Source: an uncultured Moraxella sp. (lineage in GTDB: Bacteria > Pseudomonadota > Gammaproteobacteria > Pseudomonadales > Moraxellaceae). Taken from it: DNA of 59,234 bases. Positions 45,975 to 54,896 of the stretch are shown in pieces. Each line of letters begins with the position of its first letter. Position 1 is the first letter of the stretch. The notes below the pieces were generated by a model that made no database searches, was not told the origin of the DNA, and worked only from the letters and a program-made list of their open reading frames with translations. The stretch lies in NCBI RefSeq assembly GCF_945873075.1, contig NZ_CAMCBS010000015.1, forward strand, positions 1 to 59,234, written 5' to 3'. Position numbers and translations under genes: made by a program.

Positions 45975-47591
45975 ATGACATCACATCACTCTTGGTATCG
46001 CTACTCCATCAATCCTTTTGTACTGATGGGTTTGGTGGCGTTATTTTTGGCGGCAACAGCGAACCTGACATTTTTTGAAAAAGCGATGGCGGTCTATCCT
46101 GTATCGGATAACTTAGGCTTTATCATCTCAATGGCGGTTGCACTGATGGGTGCTATGCTATTGATTGTCGTTCTGTTTTCCTATCGTTATGTGCTCAAGC
46201 CTGTGCTGATTTTATTACTTATCATGGGTGCGGTGACGAGCTATTTTACCGATACTTATGGCACGGTCTATGATACCACCATGCTCCAAAATGCCATGCA
46301 AACCGACCAAGCCGAGTCTAAGGACTTGATGAATTTGGCGTTTTTTGTGCGGATTATCGGGCTTGGTGTGTTGCCAAGTGTGTTGGTCGCAGTTGCCAAA
46401 GTCAATTATCCAACATGGGGCAAAAGCCTGATTCAGCGTGCGATGACGTGGGGTGTCAGCCTTGTGCTGTTGCTTGTGCCGATTGGGTTATTTAGCAGTC
46501 AGTACGCGAGTTTCTTTCGGGTGCATAAGCCAGTGCGTTTTTATATTAACCCGATTACGCCGATTTATTCGGTGGGCAAGCTTGCCAGTATCGAGTACAA
46601 AAAAGCCACTGCGCCAAAAGACACCATCTATCATGCCAAAGATGCCGTGCAGACCACCAAGCCGAGCGAGCGTAAGCCACGCCTAGTGGTGTTCGTCGTC
46701 GGTGAGACGGCTCGTGCTGACCATGTGCAGTTCAATGGCTATGACCGTGAGACTTTCCCACAGCTTGCCAAGGTTGATAGCTTGGCGAATTTTAGCCAAG
46801 TGACATCGTGTGGCACATCGACGGCGTATTCTGTGCCGTGTATGTTCAGCTATTTGGGTCAAGATGACTATGATGTCGATACCGCCAAATACCAAGAAAA
46901 TGTGCTAGATACGCTTGACCGCTTGGGCGTGGGTATCTTGTGGCGTGATAATAATTCAGACTCAAAAGGCGTGATGGATAAGCTACCTGCCACGCAGTAT
47001 TTTGATTATAAATCAGCGACTAACAACACCATCTGTAACACCAACCCTTATAATGAATGTCGTGATGTCGGTATGCTTGTTGGGCTAGATGACTATGTCA
47101 GCGCCAATAATGGCAAAGATATGCTCATCATGCTACACCAAATGGGCAATCATGGGCCGGCGTACTTTAAGCGTTATGATGAGCAATTTGCCAAATTCAC
47201 CCCTGTGTGCGAAGGCAACGAGCTTGCCAAATGCGAACATCAATCGCTCATCAATGCCTATGATAATGCACTGCTTGCCACCGATGATTTTATCGCCAAA
47301 AGTATCGATTGGCTAAAAACACATGAAGCAAACTACGATGTCGCCATGCTCTATGTCAGCGACCACGGCGAGAGCTTGGGCGAAAATGGTGTCTATTTGC
47401 ATGGTATGCCAAATGCCTTTGCACCAAAAGAACAGCGTGCCGTACCTGCGTTTTTTTGGTCAAATAATACAACATTTAAGCCAACTGCCAGCGATACTGC
47501 ATTGACCCATGATGCGATTACGCCAACACTGCTTAAGCTGTTTGATGTCACAGCGGGCAAGGTCAAAGACCGCACGGCATTTATCCAGTAA
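45975..47591 (+). CDS. mcr: MCR-type lipid A phosphoethanolamine transferase
   Basis: 538 residues from ATG 45975 (MTSHHSWYRYSINPF), the length I recall for MCR-2; an in-frame start 11 codons earlier is not supported. Five N-terminal membrane segments (about 14-180) are followed by a periplasmic alkaline-phosphatase-like domain. Zinc and catalytic residues E244, T283, H393, D463, H464 and H476 are all present and take the numbers used for MCR-2. It adds phosphoethanolamine to lipid A and is the basis of colistin resistance for this family. By recall it matches MCR-2/MCR-6 more closely than MCR-1; I did not compute identity. Codon use looks like the neighbours. Confidence 0.95.
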   Translation: MTSHHSWYRYSINPFVLMGLVALFLAATANLTFFEKAMAVYPVSDNLGFIISMAVALMGAMLLIVVLFSYRYVLKPVLILLLIMGAVTSYFTDTYGTVYDTTMLQNAMQTDQAESKDLMNLAFFVRIIGLGVLPSVLVAVAKVNYPTWGKSLIQRAMTWGVSLVLLLVPIGLFSSQYASFFRVHKPVRFYINPITPIYSVGKLASIEYKKATAPKDTIYHAKDAVQTTKPSERKPRLVVFVVGETARADHVQFNGYDRETFPQLAKVDSLANFSQVTSCGTSTAYSVPCMFSYLGQDDYDVDTAKYQENVLDTLDRLGVGILWRDNNSDSKGVMDKLPATQYFDYKSATNNTICNTNPYNECRDVGMLVGLDDYVSANNGKDMLIMLHQMGNHGPAYFKRYDEQFAKFTPVCEGNELAKCEHQSLINAYDNALLATDDFIAKSIDWLKTHEANYDVAMLYVSDHGESLGENGVYLHGMPNAFAPKEQRAVPAFFWSNNTTFKPTASDTALTHDAITPTLLKLFDVTAGKVKDRTAFIQ

Positions 47592-47617
47592 GTTATCATC
47601 ATAACCCAATCTCAAGC

Positions 47618-47644
47618 CATCACACTACGGTATCGTGTGATGGT
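47618..47644. other. Hairpin just after the mcr gene
   Basis: CCATCACAC (47618-47626) pairs perfectly with GTGTGATGG (47636-47644). There is no T-run, so it is a weak terminator at best, or an RNA-stabilising hairpin. Confidence 0.45.
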
Positions 47645-47694
47645 AAAAGGCGGATTTGCAAGATATTTTGCAATGTTTTTTAGGAATGTATCAG

Positions 47695-47784
47695 ATGACC
47701 AATCAGCGTCGATGGATTGAATGTGCGATGGCGCTTATGCTTGCAGGCGTGGCGATGATGTGGCGTAGGCGATTTGTGCGATGA
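47695..47784 (+). CDS. Short ORF downstream of mcr, possible remnant
   Basis: 29 codons (MTNQRRWIECAMALMLAGVAM and a basic end) with TAGGA upstream. It has one hydrophobic stretch and a basic C-terminus. Mobile mcr genes are known to be followed by a PAP2-type membrane phosphatase ORF; this may be a decayed form of it, but the match is not evident. It could also be a chance frame. Confidence 0.3.
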   Translation: MTNQRRWIECAMALMLAGVAMMWRRRFVR

Positions 47785-47861
47785 TGGCGATGGTGTTTTT
47801 TAAGAAAAGTTGAATTAACTGGGCTTGACTAGCTTATTTGGTTGGCGGATTTTTGCTATGC

Positions 47862-48164
47862 TTAGATTTTTGTTTTTTGCATGACAAAGAGCATCTGACT
47901 TGCCAAAGTCGCCGTCGCAGTCACGAATAAGCCAATCCTCACCAAGATATAGCCTACGGTAAATAGCTTGCCAAGTGTGGTCTGTGGCGAAAAATCACCA
48001 TAACCCACCGTCGCCACAGTAATCACCGAAAAATAAAACGCATCCACCCAAGACCATTTTTCAATAAAATGATAAAACACAGTCGCAAGCCCAATTTGTG
48101 AAAAGCTTAGGCTCATCAAGATTTTGACCTTTGTGTCGGCAAACGCAAGGCGAATGGCATACAT
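47862..48164 (-). CDS. Two-TM potassium-channel-like protein
   Basis: 100 residues from ATG 48164. Two membrane helices flank a pore loop with the selectivity signature TVGYGD (52-57). This is the Ion_trans_2 (KcsA-like) unit, without a regulatory RCK domain. Likely a tetrameric potassium channel. It lies 38 bases downstream of azlD on the same strand, so it may be cotranscribed. Confidence 0.85.
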   Translation of the reverse strand: MYAIRLAFADTKVKILMSLSFSQIGLATVFYHFIEKWSWVDAFYFSVITVATVGYGDFSPQTTLGKLFTVGYILVRIGLFVTATATLASQMLFVMQKTKI

Positions 48165-48202
48165 CAAATCCCGTATAGGATTGAGCGTATCATCATTTTG
48201 TT

Positions 48203-48562
48203 TCAGTAGAATAACTTATCAATCAGGCTGCCAATCAAAAATCCTGCCATGCCGATAATCACGCTCATGCCGGTATTGATTTTCTTGGCGGTGGCAAGTA
48301 CGGTGGCAATAATACCGCAAATGGTGGCTATCATTGGGCTGTGCTCGGTCGGCGCCTCAAAAAACGGCAACATCAAGACCATCGTCATTGCAACGATAAT
48401 CGCACCACCTAAAGGGGCGAGTGGTGAATTTTCGGCGGTAAAAAATCGAATGATGGGCGAATTATCAGGTAACAAAAACGGCAACGCACGAGACAAAGCG
48501 GTCAAAATCGCCATCGCCACCACCGCAATCACCAATGTCGAAAAATTAGCTTGGCTAAACAT
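48203..48562 (-). CDS. azlD: Branched-chain amino acid exporter, small subunit AzlD
   Basis: 119 residues with three to four membrane segments. The start 'LTALSRALPFLLPDNSPIIRFF' and 'APLGGAIIVAMTMVLML' are typical of AzlD. It works with AzlC (nine bases upstream) as the two-subunit LIV-E exporter. Substrate is inferred from the family. Confidence 0.88.
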   Translation of the reverse strand: MFSQANFSTLVIAVVAMAILTALSRALPFLLPDNSPIIRFFTAENSPLAPLGGAIIVAMTMVLMLPFFEAPTEHSPMIATICGIIATVLATAKKINTGMSVIIGMAGFLIGSLIDKLFY

Positions 48563-48571
48563 GGCTACCCC

Positions 48572-49264
48572 TTATCGTCTGATGCGATTGATGACTAATT
48601 GCACAAGCACACCCATAAAGCCTGCCACCAATAGGGCGATTTCGCCATGTCCATAGCGTGTGCAGATGATGGCAATCACGGCTGCGACGATAAGGGCAAT
48701 CCGAAAGCGTGGCTCACTGATAAAAGCGTGCGTCGAGAGCGACACAAACAACGCCACAAACGCAAAATTCATCACCGCACTCATCGTCGGATAATCAGCA
48801 AGCGCCTGACCGCCGACAATCCCCACTATCGTGCCGCCCCACCATGACACCCATGAGACGACAGCCAACCCAATCAGCCATGGCTTTTGATTGTCAATGT
48901 CTTTGAGTTTTGCCATTGCGGTGGCGAACACTTCATCGGTGATGAGTGGCGCGACCCAAATCATGCCATCACTGGATTTAAGATGGCGTTTCATCAGTGG
49001 CGCATACAGTAGATGCCGTGAGTCGAGCAGGGCGCACAGACCGACGACCGCCGTGACACTTGCGCCACTCATGATGGATGCAAATAGTAGGAACTGACTT
49101 GCCCCCGCATAAATAAACAGGCTCATCGCCACAATCACCCAAGTGGGAAATCCTGCCGCTGTCGTCGCCATACCAAAAGCAATCGCCACAGGGATATAGC
49201 CCAGTGCGATAGGTAGGGCGGCTTGACAGCCTTGAAGTAGGGCTTGGTGATTAGACTGGCTCAT
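48572..49264 (-). CDS. azlC: Branched-chain amino acid exporter, large subunit AzlC
   Basis: 230 residues with six to seven membrane segments. 'ALPIALGYIPVAIAFGMATTAAGFPTWVIVAMSLFIYAGASQF' and 'DSRHLLYAPLM' are AzlC signatures. Forms the exporter with AzlD. The gene faces away from mesX; between them lies the region with the mesX leader. Confidence 0.9.
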   Translation of the reverse strand: MSQSNHQALLQGCQAALPIALGYIPVAIAFGMATTAAGFPTWVIVAMSLFIYAGASQFLLFASIMSGASVTAVVGLCALLDSRHLLYAPLMKRHLKSSDGMIWVAPLITDEVFATAMAKLKDIDNQKPWLIGLAVVSWVSWWGGTIVGIVGGQALADYPTMSAVMNFAFVALFVSLSTHAFISEPRFRIALIVAAVIAIICTRYGHGEIALLVAGFMGVLVQLVINRIRR

Positions 49265-49439
49265 GATGTGCTAATGATGATAAAAATCACCATTATAACG
49301 AAGTTTGATAAATTGGCAAGCGTTAGTTATCGTAGCTATAACTCATTGAAATTATTAATGTTTTATCATAAGATGAATTTAATTCATGATTTTTCAAAAA
49401 TATATCATTTTTATTCATGTTAGCTTTGTGGTTTAATAG

Positions 49440-49493
49440 CACCTGTCGAAATTTTAACCATTTTTTTTGAATAGATTGACCAGATAACAGGTG
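49440..49493 (+). promoter_or_regulatory. Candidate RBS-masking structure before mesX
   Basis: CACCTGT (49440-49446) is complementary to ACAGGTG (49487-49493), which includes the AGGTG ribosome site six bases before the mesX ATG. Pairing would hide the site. An oligo-T run lies in the loop. Possibly a regulated leader; no known riboswitch core was recognised. Confidence 0.4.
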
Positions 49494-49498
49494 TCCAC

Positions 49499-50500
49499 AT
49501 GACCACACAATTTCAATGCCAAGTCAAAACCATTGCATTTGATGAGAATTACACCCCTGCCGAGAGTACTCGTTTGACGACGAATTTTGCTAATTTGGCT
49601 CGTGGTGACAACCGCCAAGAAAATCTACAAAACTGTATCCGCATGATTAATAAGCGTTTTAATGATTTGGCAAATTGGGATAACCCGACTGCCGACCGCT
49701 ATTCGGTGGAACTTGAGATTATCTCAACCGATTTGGATGTGACGGGCGCAGGCGAGTTTTTCCCAGCGATTGAAATGCTAAAAACCTATGTCATCGACCA
49801 CAAAACCGGTCAAAAAATCGATGGCATCATCGGTAACAGCTTCTCATCATATGTGCGTGATTATGATTTTAGCGTGCTGCTGCGTGACTACAACCAAGAC
49901 AAGCCGACATTCAGCGTGCCTGATAATTATGGTGATTTGCATGGTGAATTGTTTAAATTTTTGTTAAACTCTGATGAGTTTCGCAGCGTTTCCCAAAAAG
50001 CACCAGTGATTTGCTTGTCTGTCGCCACGACTCGCACTTATCATCGCACCACCAATGTGCATCCGATTTTGGGCGTGGAATATCAGCAAGATGCCTATTC
50101 ATTGACCGATGAGTATTTTGCCAAGATGGGTCTGTCGGTGCGTTATTTTATGCCGCCAAAATCAGTTGCGCCATTTGCGTTTTATTTTGCAGGGGATTTG
50201 CTAAATGACTTTAGCAATCTTGAACTCATCAGCACGATTGCGACGATGGAAGCTTTCCAAAAAATCTACCGCCCAGAGATTTATAATGCCAATTCGGTGG
50301 CGGGTGAAATCTATCAACCAAGCTTGACTTATGATGACTATTCTTTAACCAAAGTTGACTATGACCGTGTCGAGCGTACCGAGCTTGCCATCAAGCAAGG
50401 CAAATATACAGAAGTCAATTTTATCAAGCCTTATCAAACTATCTTGGATGCTTGGCTACACAACCAAAGCCAAAGCAAAAACCAAAATCAAGCCGCTTGA
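49499..50500 (+). CDS. mesX: MesX (DUF1852), partner of methionine synthase MesD
   Basis: 333 residues, DUF1852 family ('NLARGDNRQENLQNCIRMINKRFNDLANWDN', 'GDLHGELFKFLLNSDEF', 'VATTRTYHRTTNVHPILGVEYQ'). Genetic work in Acinetobacter showed it is needed together with MesD, the next gene, for folate-independent methionine synthesis. Its own reaction is not settled. A Gln/Asn-rich tail ends the protein. Stop lies 53 bases before mesD. Confidence 0.92.
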   Translation: MTTQFQCQVKTIAFDENYTPAESTRLTTNFANLARGDNRQENLQNCIRMINKRFNDLANWDNPTADRYSVELEIISTDLDVTGAGEFFPAIEMLKTYVIDHKTGQKIDGIIGNSFSSYVRDYDFSVLLRDYNQDKPTFSVPDNYGDLHGELFKFLLNSDEFRSVSQKAPVICLSVATTRTYHRTTNVHPILGVEYQQDAYSLTDEYFAKMGLSVRYFMPPKSVAPFAFYFAGDLLNDFSNLELISTIATMEAFQKIYRPEIYNANSVAGEIYQPSLTYDDYSLTKVDYDRVERTELAIKQGKYTEVNFIKPYQTILDAWLHNQSQSKNQNQAA

Positions 50501-50553
50501 TGGCAAAACGATAGCGATTTAATCATTCATTAAAAATTAACAAAGGCAATATC

Positions 50554-51582
50554 ATGAGCAAATTATTATTACCAACTTCAACCGCAGGCAGCCTGCCAAA
50601 ACCTGTGTGGCTTGCCGAACCTGAAAAACTATGGTCGCCGTGGAAACTGTCGGGCGATGCACTGATCGAAGCTAAGCAAGATGCGCTATTGGTCTCGCTC
50701 CAAGAGCAACTCAGTGCAGGCATTGACATCGTCAGCGATGGCGAGCAGACACGCCAGCACTTTGTGACGACATTTATCGAGCATTTAGACGGTGTGGATT
50801 TTAATCAGCGTGAAACCGTGCGTATCCGTAACCGCTATGATGCGAGCGTGCCAACGGTCGTCGGTGCGGTATCTCGTCCAAAGTCGGTGTTCATCGATGA
50901 TGCCAAATTTTTGCGTGCGCATACCGACAAGCCAATCAAATGGGCACTACCAGGGCCGATGACGATGATTGATACGCTGTATGATGCGCACTACAAGAGC
51001 CGTGAGAAATTGGCTTGGGAATTTGCAAAAATTCTTAACGAAGAAGCCAAAGAACTAGAAGCTGCCGGCGTGGATATCATTCAGTTTGATGAGCCTGCCT
51101 TTAATGTGTTTTTTGATGAAGTCAATGATTGGGGTGTGGCGACCCTTGAGCGCGCCATCGAAGGGCTCAAATGCGAAACGGCGGTGCATATTTGCTATGG
51201 CTATGGCATTGAAGCGAATAACAACTGGAAAAAGACACTCGGCAATGAGTGGCGTCAATACGAAGAAAGCTTCCCAAAACTACAAGCATCAAACATTGAC
51301 ATCATCTCGCTAGAGTGTCAAAATTCTCATGTGCCGATGGATTTGATTGAGCTGATTCGTGGCAAAAAAGTGATGGTGGGCGCTATCGATGTGGCGACCA
51401 ATGCCATTGAGACGCCTGATGCGGTGGCGGATACCTTGCGTAAGGCATTGCAGTTCGTTGATGCGGACAAGCTTTATCCTTGCACCAACTGTGGCATGGC
51501 GCCATTGTCTCGCGCTGTGGCTCGTGGCAAGCTTGAAGCGCTCGCAGCAGGTGCGGCGATTGTGCGTGCTGAGCTGTCTTAA
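50554..51582 (+). CDS. mesD: Folate-independent methionine synthase MesD
   Basis: 342 residues, a single MetE-like C-terminal TIM barrel. Zinc ligands are predicted at H212 and C214 (VHICYGYG), E254 (SLECQNS) and C310 (YPCTNCGMAPLSR). It transfers a methyl group to homocysteine without the N-terminal folate domain of MetE; the methyl donor of this group is unknown and activity needs MesX and oxygen. The neighbouring flavin reductase may supply electrons. Confidence 0.92.
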   Translation: MSKLLLPTSTAGSLPKPVWLAEPEKLWSPWKLSGDALIEAKQDALLVSLQEQLSAGIDIVSDGEQTRQHFVTTFIEHLDGVDFNQRETVRIRNRYDASVPTVVGAVSRPKSVFIDDAKFLRAHTDKPIKWALPGPMTMIDTLYDAHYKSREKLAWEFAKILNEEAKELEAAGVDIIQFDEPAFNVFFDEVNDWGVATLERAIEGLKCETAVHICYGYGIEANNNWKKTLGNEWRQYEESFPKLQASNIDIISLECQNSHVPMDLIELIRGKKVMVGAIDVATNAIETPDAVADTLRKALQFVDADKLYPCTNCGMAPLSRAVARGKLEALAAGAAIVRAELS

Positions 51583-51678
51583 TCAGCCTTAGTCGGTATT
51601 GCTGAATAATGAATCATTGCAAAAGTTGGGATAATTCCTGACTTTTGCTTGACTATTTTATAATGATAAGTGAAAAAA

Positions 51679-52164
51679 ATGGTAACTAATACAGAATTTA
51701 AAAACGCCATGTCCAAGCTTGTGAGTGCGGTGCATATCGTCACGACCGATGGCGTATCGGGGCAACATGGCTTTACCGCATCGGCGGTGTGTAGTGTGAC
51801 GGATGCGCCACCGACCTTGCTTGTGTGTATGAATGGCAATGCTCGCTCGTATGAGCATTTTGTGGAAAATCAAGTCTTGTGTGTCAATACATTGGCGGCA
51901 GAGCAGGATAATTTATCCAATGTCTTTGCATCGCCGATGACATCAGAAGAACGCTTTGCACAGACCGAGTGGACGACGCTGACCACAGGTGCGCCTGTCT
52001 TGACATCGTCACTGGTGAGCTTTGATTGTCGGATTGATAAGATTGAAACGGTGGGTACGCACAGTATTTTTATCTGCCAAATCATCGCCATCAAGGATAA
52101 TCATGATACCGAAGCGGGCTTGGCGTATTTTGGGCGGGTGTATCATCGGGTAGCAAGCCAGTAA
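51679..52164 (+). CDS. Flavin reductase (HpaC/RutF-like)
   Basis: 161 residues from ATG 51679; GTG 51670 adds three. The flavin_reduct fold is evident ('KLVSAVHIVTTDGVSGQHGFTASAVCSVTDAPPTLLVC', 'FCVNTLAAEQ'-like strand, 'FGRVYHRV' end). It reduces FMN or FAD with NAD(P)H. It follows mesX-mesD by 96 bases, and a flavin reductase next to mesD suggests that it feeds electrons to that oxygen-dependent system; this is inference. Confidence 0.85.
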   Translation: MVTNTEFKNAMSKLVSAVHIVTTDGVSGQHGFTASAVCSVTDAPPTLLVCMNGNARSYEHFVENQVLCVNTLAAEQDNLSNVFASPMTSEERFAQTEWTTLTTGAPVLTSSLVSFDCRIDKIETVGTHSIFICQIIAIKDNHDTEAGLAYFGRVYHRVASQ

Positions 52165-52165
52165 T

Positions 52166-52195
52166 CAAAAAAATCCCCAGTACAAGACTGGGGAT
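52166..52195 (-). terminator. Terminator after argS
   Basis: A 9-bp perfect stem (52173-52181 with 52187-52195), 5-base loop and T7 on the minus strand (52172-52166). Confidence 0.85.
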
Positions 52196-52217
52196 AGTCA
52201 TATTAACAAATCTGCAT

Positions 52218-53945
52218 TTACATCTTCTCAACGGTCTTAATGCCAAGCAAATCAAGACCTTGCTTAAGTGTCTTGGCGGTGAGATTGGCAAGCAATAGAC
52301 GACTGGTCTTGGTCGGCTCATCTGCCGACAGGATTGGACAGGCTTCATAAAAGCCTGAGAACGCCCCTGCCAATTCAAACAGATATTGGCAAAGTAGATG
52401 TGGCAGACCGTCTTTGGCGACGGTGAGTAGCACTTCTTCAAACTGCAATAGTTTCACCGCCAAAGCACGCTCTTTGTCATCGCTGATGCTGATTTGACCT
52501 GTCAGCGTATCACCATCGACACCTGCTTTGGCAAAAATCGAGCGAATACGGGTGTAGGCATATTGCATATACGGAGCGGTATTGCCTTCGAACGACAGCA
52601 TATTATCCCAATCAAAGACATAATCGGTGTTGCGATTTTTTGACAAATCGGCATATTTGACCGCACCGATGGCGACCGCATCGATGACTGCTTGTTTTTC
52701 GGCATCGGTCAAATCGGGGTTTTTGTCATTGATGAGTACAGTGGCACGCTCGATGGCTTCGTCCAATAGGTCGTTGAGCTTGACCGTACCGCCTGTACGA
52801 GTCTTGAATGGCTTACCATCTTTGCCCAGCATCATCCCAAAGGTGAAATGCTCAAGGCTAAATGTCTCGGGCACAAAGCCTGCCTTGCGGGTAATCGTCC
52901 AAGCCTGTGCCATGTGCTGAGCTTGGCGAGCATCGGTAAATACCAACGCACGGTCGCCGTGCAGGGTCTCATAGCGGTATTTGGCAGCGGCGATATCGGT
53001 GGTGGTGTATAGGTAGCCGCCGTCCTTTTTTTGGATAATGACGCCCATCGGCTCGCCTTCTTTGTTTTTAAATTCATCCAAAAATACCACGACTGCGCCA
53101 TCATCTTCGACCGCAAGCCCTTTGTCTTTGAGTGCTTGTACCACGACAGGTAGCATTGGGTTATATAGACTCTCGCCCATGACATCATCAGGGGTCAAGG
53201 TGACATTCATGCGCTCATAAGTGGCTTGGCACTGCGTCATGGTGATATCGACAAGCTTGCGCCACATCTCAAGGCAATACTCATCACCGCTTTGGAGTTT
53301 GACGACATAATTGCGAGATTTCTCGGCAAAAGCTTCATCATTATCATAATTTAATTTAGCTTGACGATAAAACTCTTCGATGTCGGATAAATCCATATCG
53401 GTGGCGTTTTCGTTTTGCATCTTTTCAAGATAGGCAATCAGCATACCAAACTGCGTACCCCAGTCGCCGACATGGTTGGCACGGATGACGGTATTACCTA
53501 GAAACTCAAGCGTACGCACGACACTATCACCGATGATGGTGGAACGCAGATGCCCAACATGCATTTCTTTGGCGACATTCGGGGATGAATAATCGACCAC
53601 CACACGCTGAGCTTGGTCGGCATTCACGCCCAATTTAGCATCGCTATTGGCAGTGCTGACACTATTTTCTAGCCATTGATTATTTAAGAAAATATTGATA
53701 AAACCTGCGCCAGCGATTTCAACTTTACTGGCGATATCGCTGATATCAAGCACATCGATAACATTTTGGGCAAATTCACGGGGATTTTTGCCCAGTTTTT
53801 TGGCAGCGCCCATGATGCCATTGGCTTGATAATCGCCAAATTGTGGCTTGCCTGACTGACGCACGAGCGCTTGGACATCACTGTCTGCACCTGCATTTAT
53901 CATGGCTTGTTTGATTTTGTCATTTAAAAGCTGTTGAATATTCAT
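52218..53945 (-). CDS. argS: Arginyl-tRNA synthetase
   Basis: 575 residues, normal length. The N-terminal additional domain (1-110) precedes the class I core. The ATP-binding HIGH motif appears as HVGH (129-132, in [10 protein letters not shown]). The DALR anticodon-binding domain forms the C-terminus, ending KTVEKM. It charges tRNA-Arg. A terminator follows. The upstream 157-base gap separates it from nth. Confidence 0.96.
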   Translation of the reverse strand: MNIQQLLNDKIKQAMINAGADSDVQALVRQSGKPQFGDYQANGIMGAAKKLGKNPREFAQNVIDVLDISDIASKVEIAGAGFINIFLNNQWLENSVSTANSDAKLGVNADQAQRVVVDYSSPNVAKEMHVGHLRSTIIGDSVVRTLEFLGNTVIRANHVGDWGTQFGMLIAYLEKMQNENATDMDLSDIEEFYRQAKLNYDNDEAFAEKSRNYVVKLQSGDEYCLEMWRKLVDITMTQCQATYERMNVTLTPDDVMGESLYNPMLPVVVQALKDKGLAVEDDGAVVVFLDEFKNKEGEPMGVIIQKKDGGYLYTTTDIAAAKYRYETLHGDRALVFTDARQAQHMAQAWTITRKAGFVPETFSLEHFTFGMMLGKDGKPFKTRTGGTVKLNDLLDEAIERATVLINDKNPDLTDAEKQAVIDAVAIGAVKYADLSKNRNTDYVFDWDNMLSFEGNTAPYMQYAYTRIRSIFAKAGVDGDTLTGQISISDDKERALAVKLLQFEEVLLTVAKDGLPHLLCQYLFELAGAFSGFYEACPILSADEPTKTSRLLLANLTAKTLKQGLDLLGIKTVEKM

Positions 53946-54102
53946 AATTGACCGTTATATTCAAATTGATTGTTAATTGTATAAAAATCGCCGACTAAAA
54001 ACGGCTTATCATAGCAAATTTTTACAAAAAAATCTTGGGTTTTGGCAAGATTGCTGGCGTTATTACTGGCGTTTTGATGCGCTGCTAGGCAAGTGAATAA
54101 AG

Positions 54103-54849
54103 TTAGCTGCCTTGTTCTGCCCATTTTTCTTTATCTTTAAACATACATTCATCAAAAACCACGCAAGCACCACATTTGGGACTGCGAGCCATGCAGGTGT
54201 AGCGACCATGTAGGATAAGATAGTGGTGCGCATCGACGAGAAATTCGCTAGGAATGCGTTTCATCAGTGCTTTTTCGACCGCTAGGACAGTTTTGCCTGT
54301 AGCAAGTCCTGTGCGGTTGCCCACACGAAAAATATGCGTATCAACTGCCATCACAGGCTCGCCAAAAGCGGTGTTGAGCACGACATTGGCGGTCTTGCGA
54401 CCTACGCCTGCTAGGGCTTCAAGCTCGGCTCGAGTGCGTGGTACTTGTCTGCCGTGCTTATCCAGCAAATCTTGGCAGGTTTTTATCACATTGGCGGCTT
54501 TTGAATTATATAGCCCGATTGAGTTAATATAAGATTTTAGCCCATCTAATCCCAAATCCAGTATCGCTTGTGGGGTGTTTGCCACCTTAAATAGCTTATC
54601 GGTGGCGATATTCACGCTCTTATCCGTCGCTTGGGCTGAGAGCATGACAGCGATGAGTAGCTCAAAGTCACTGCTATAATTGAGCTCGGTGACTGGCTCT
54701 TTGATGTGCTCGCTGAGTTTTTGGAAAAATGATAAACGCTTGGCATCATTCATCGGGCGAGATGCGGGCGTGTCGGCGGTCTTGGCGGTGGCAAGCTTGG
54801 CTGTCTTGCCATCTTTGACGGCGCTGATGGCTTTGGATTTGGTGGTCAT
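54103..54849 (-). CDS. nth: Endonuclease III (DNA glycosylase/AP lyase)
   Basis: 248 residues; about 35 extra Lys/Ala/Thr-rich residues precede the usual start. Helix-hairpin-helix 'LAGVGRKTANVVL' includes catalytic K152; D170 is the second catalytic residue. The [4Fe-4S] ligands are C219, C226, C229 and C235. It removes oxidised pyrimidines. Starts 48 bases after the Lon-like gene, probably cotranscribed. Confidence 0.95.
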   Translation of the reverse strand: MTTKSKAISAVKDGKTAKLATAKTADTPASRPMNDAKRLSFFQKLSEHIKEPVTELNYSSDFELLIAVMLSAQATDKSVNIATDKLFKVANTPQAILDLGLDGLKSYINSIGLYNSKAANVIKTCQDLLDKHGRQVPRTRAELEALAGVGRKTANVVLNTAFGEPVMAVDTHIFRVGNRTGLATGKTVLAVEKALMKRIPSEFLVDAHHYLILHGRYTCMARSPKCGACVVFDECMFKDKEKWAEQGS

Positions 54850-54896
54850 ACGATTGCCTAAGTCATAAGTTGAACGATAGCTGATACGCTGATTGA

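Noticed and set aside
45637..47863. Composite transposon around mcr.
   Set aside because: No transposase frame, terminal inverted repeats or target duplications were found on either side.
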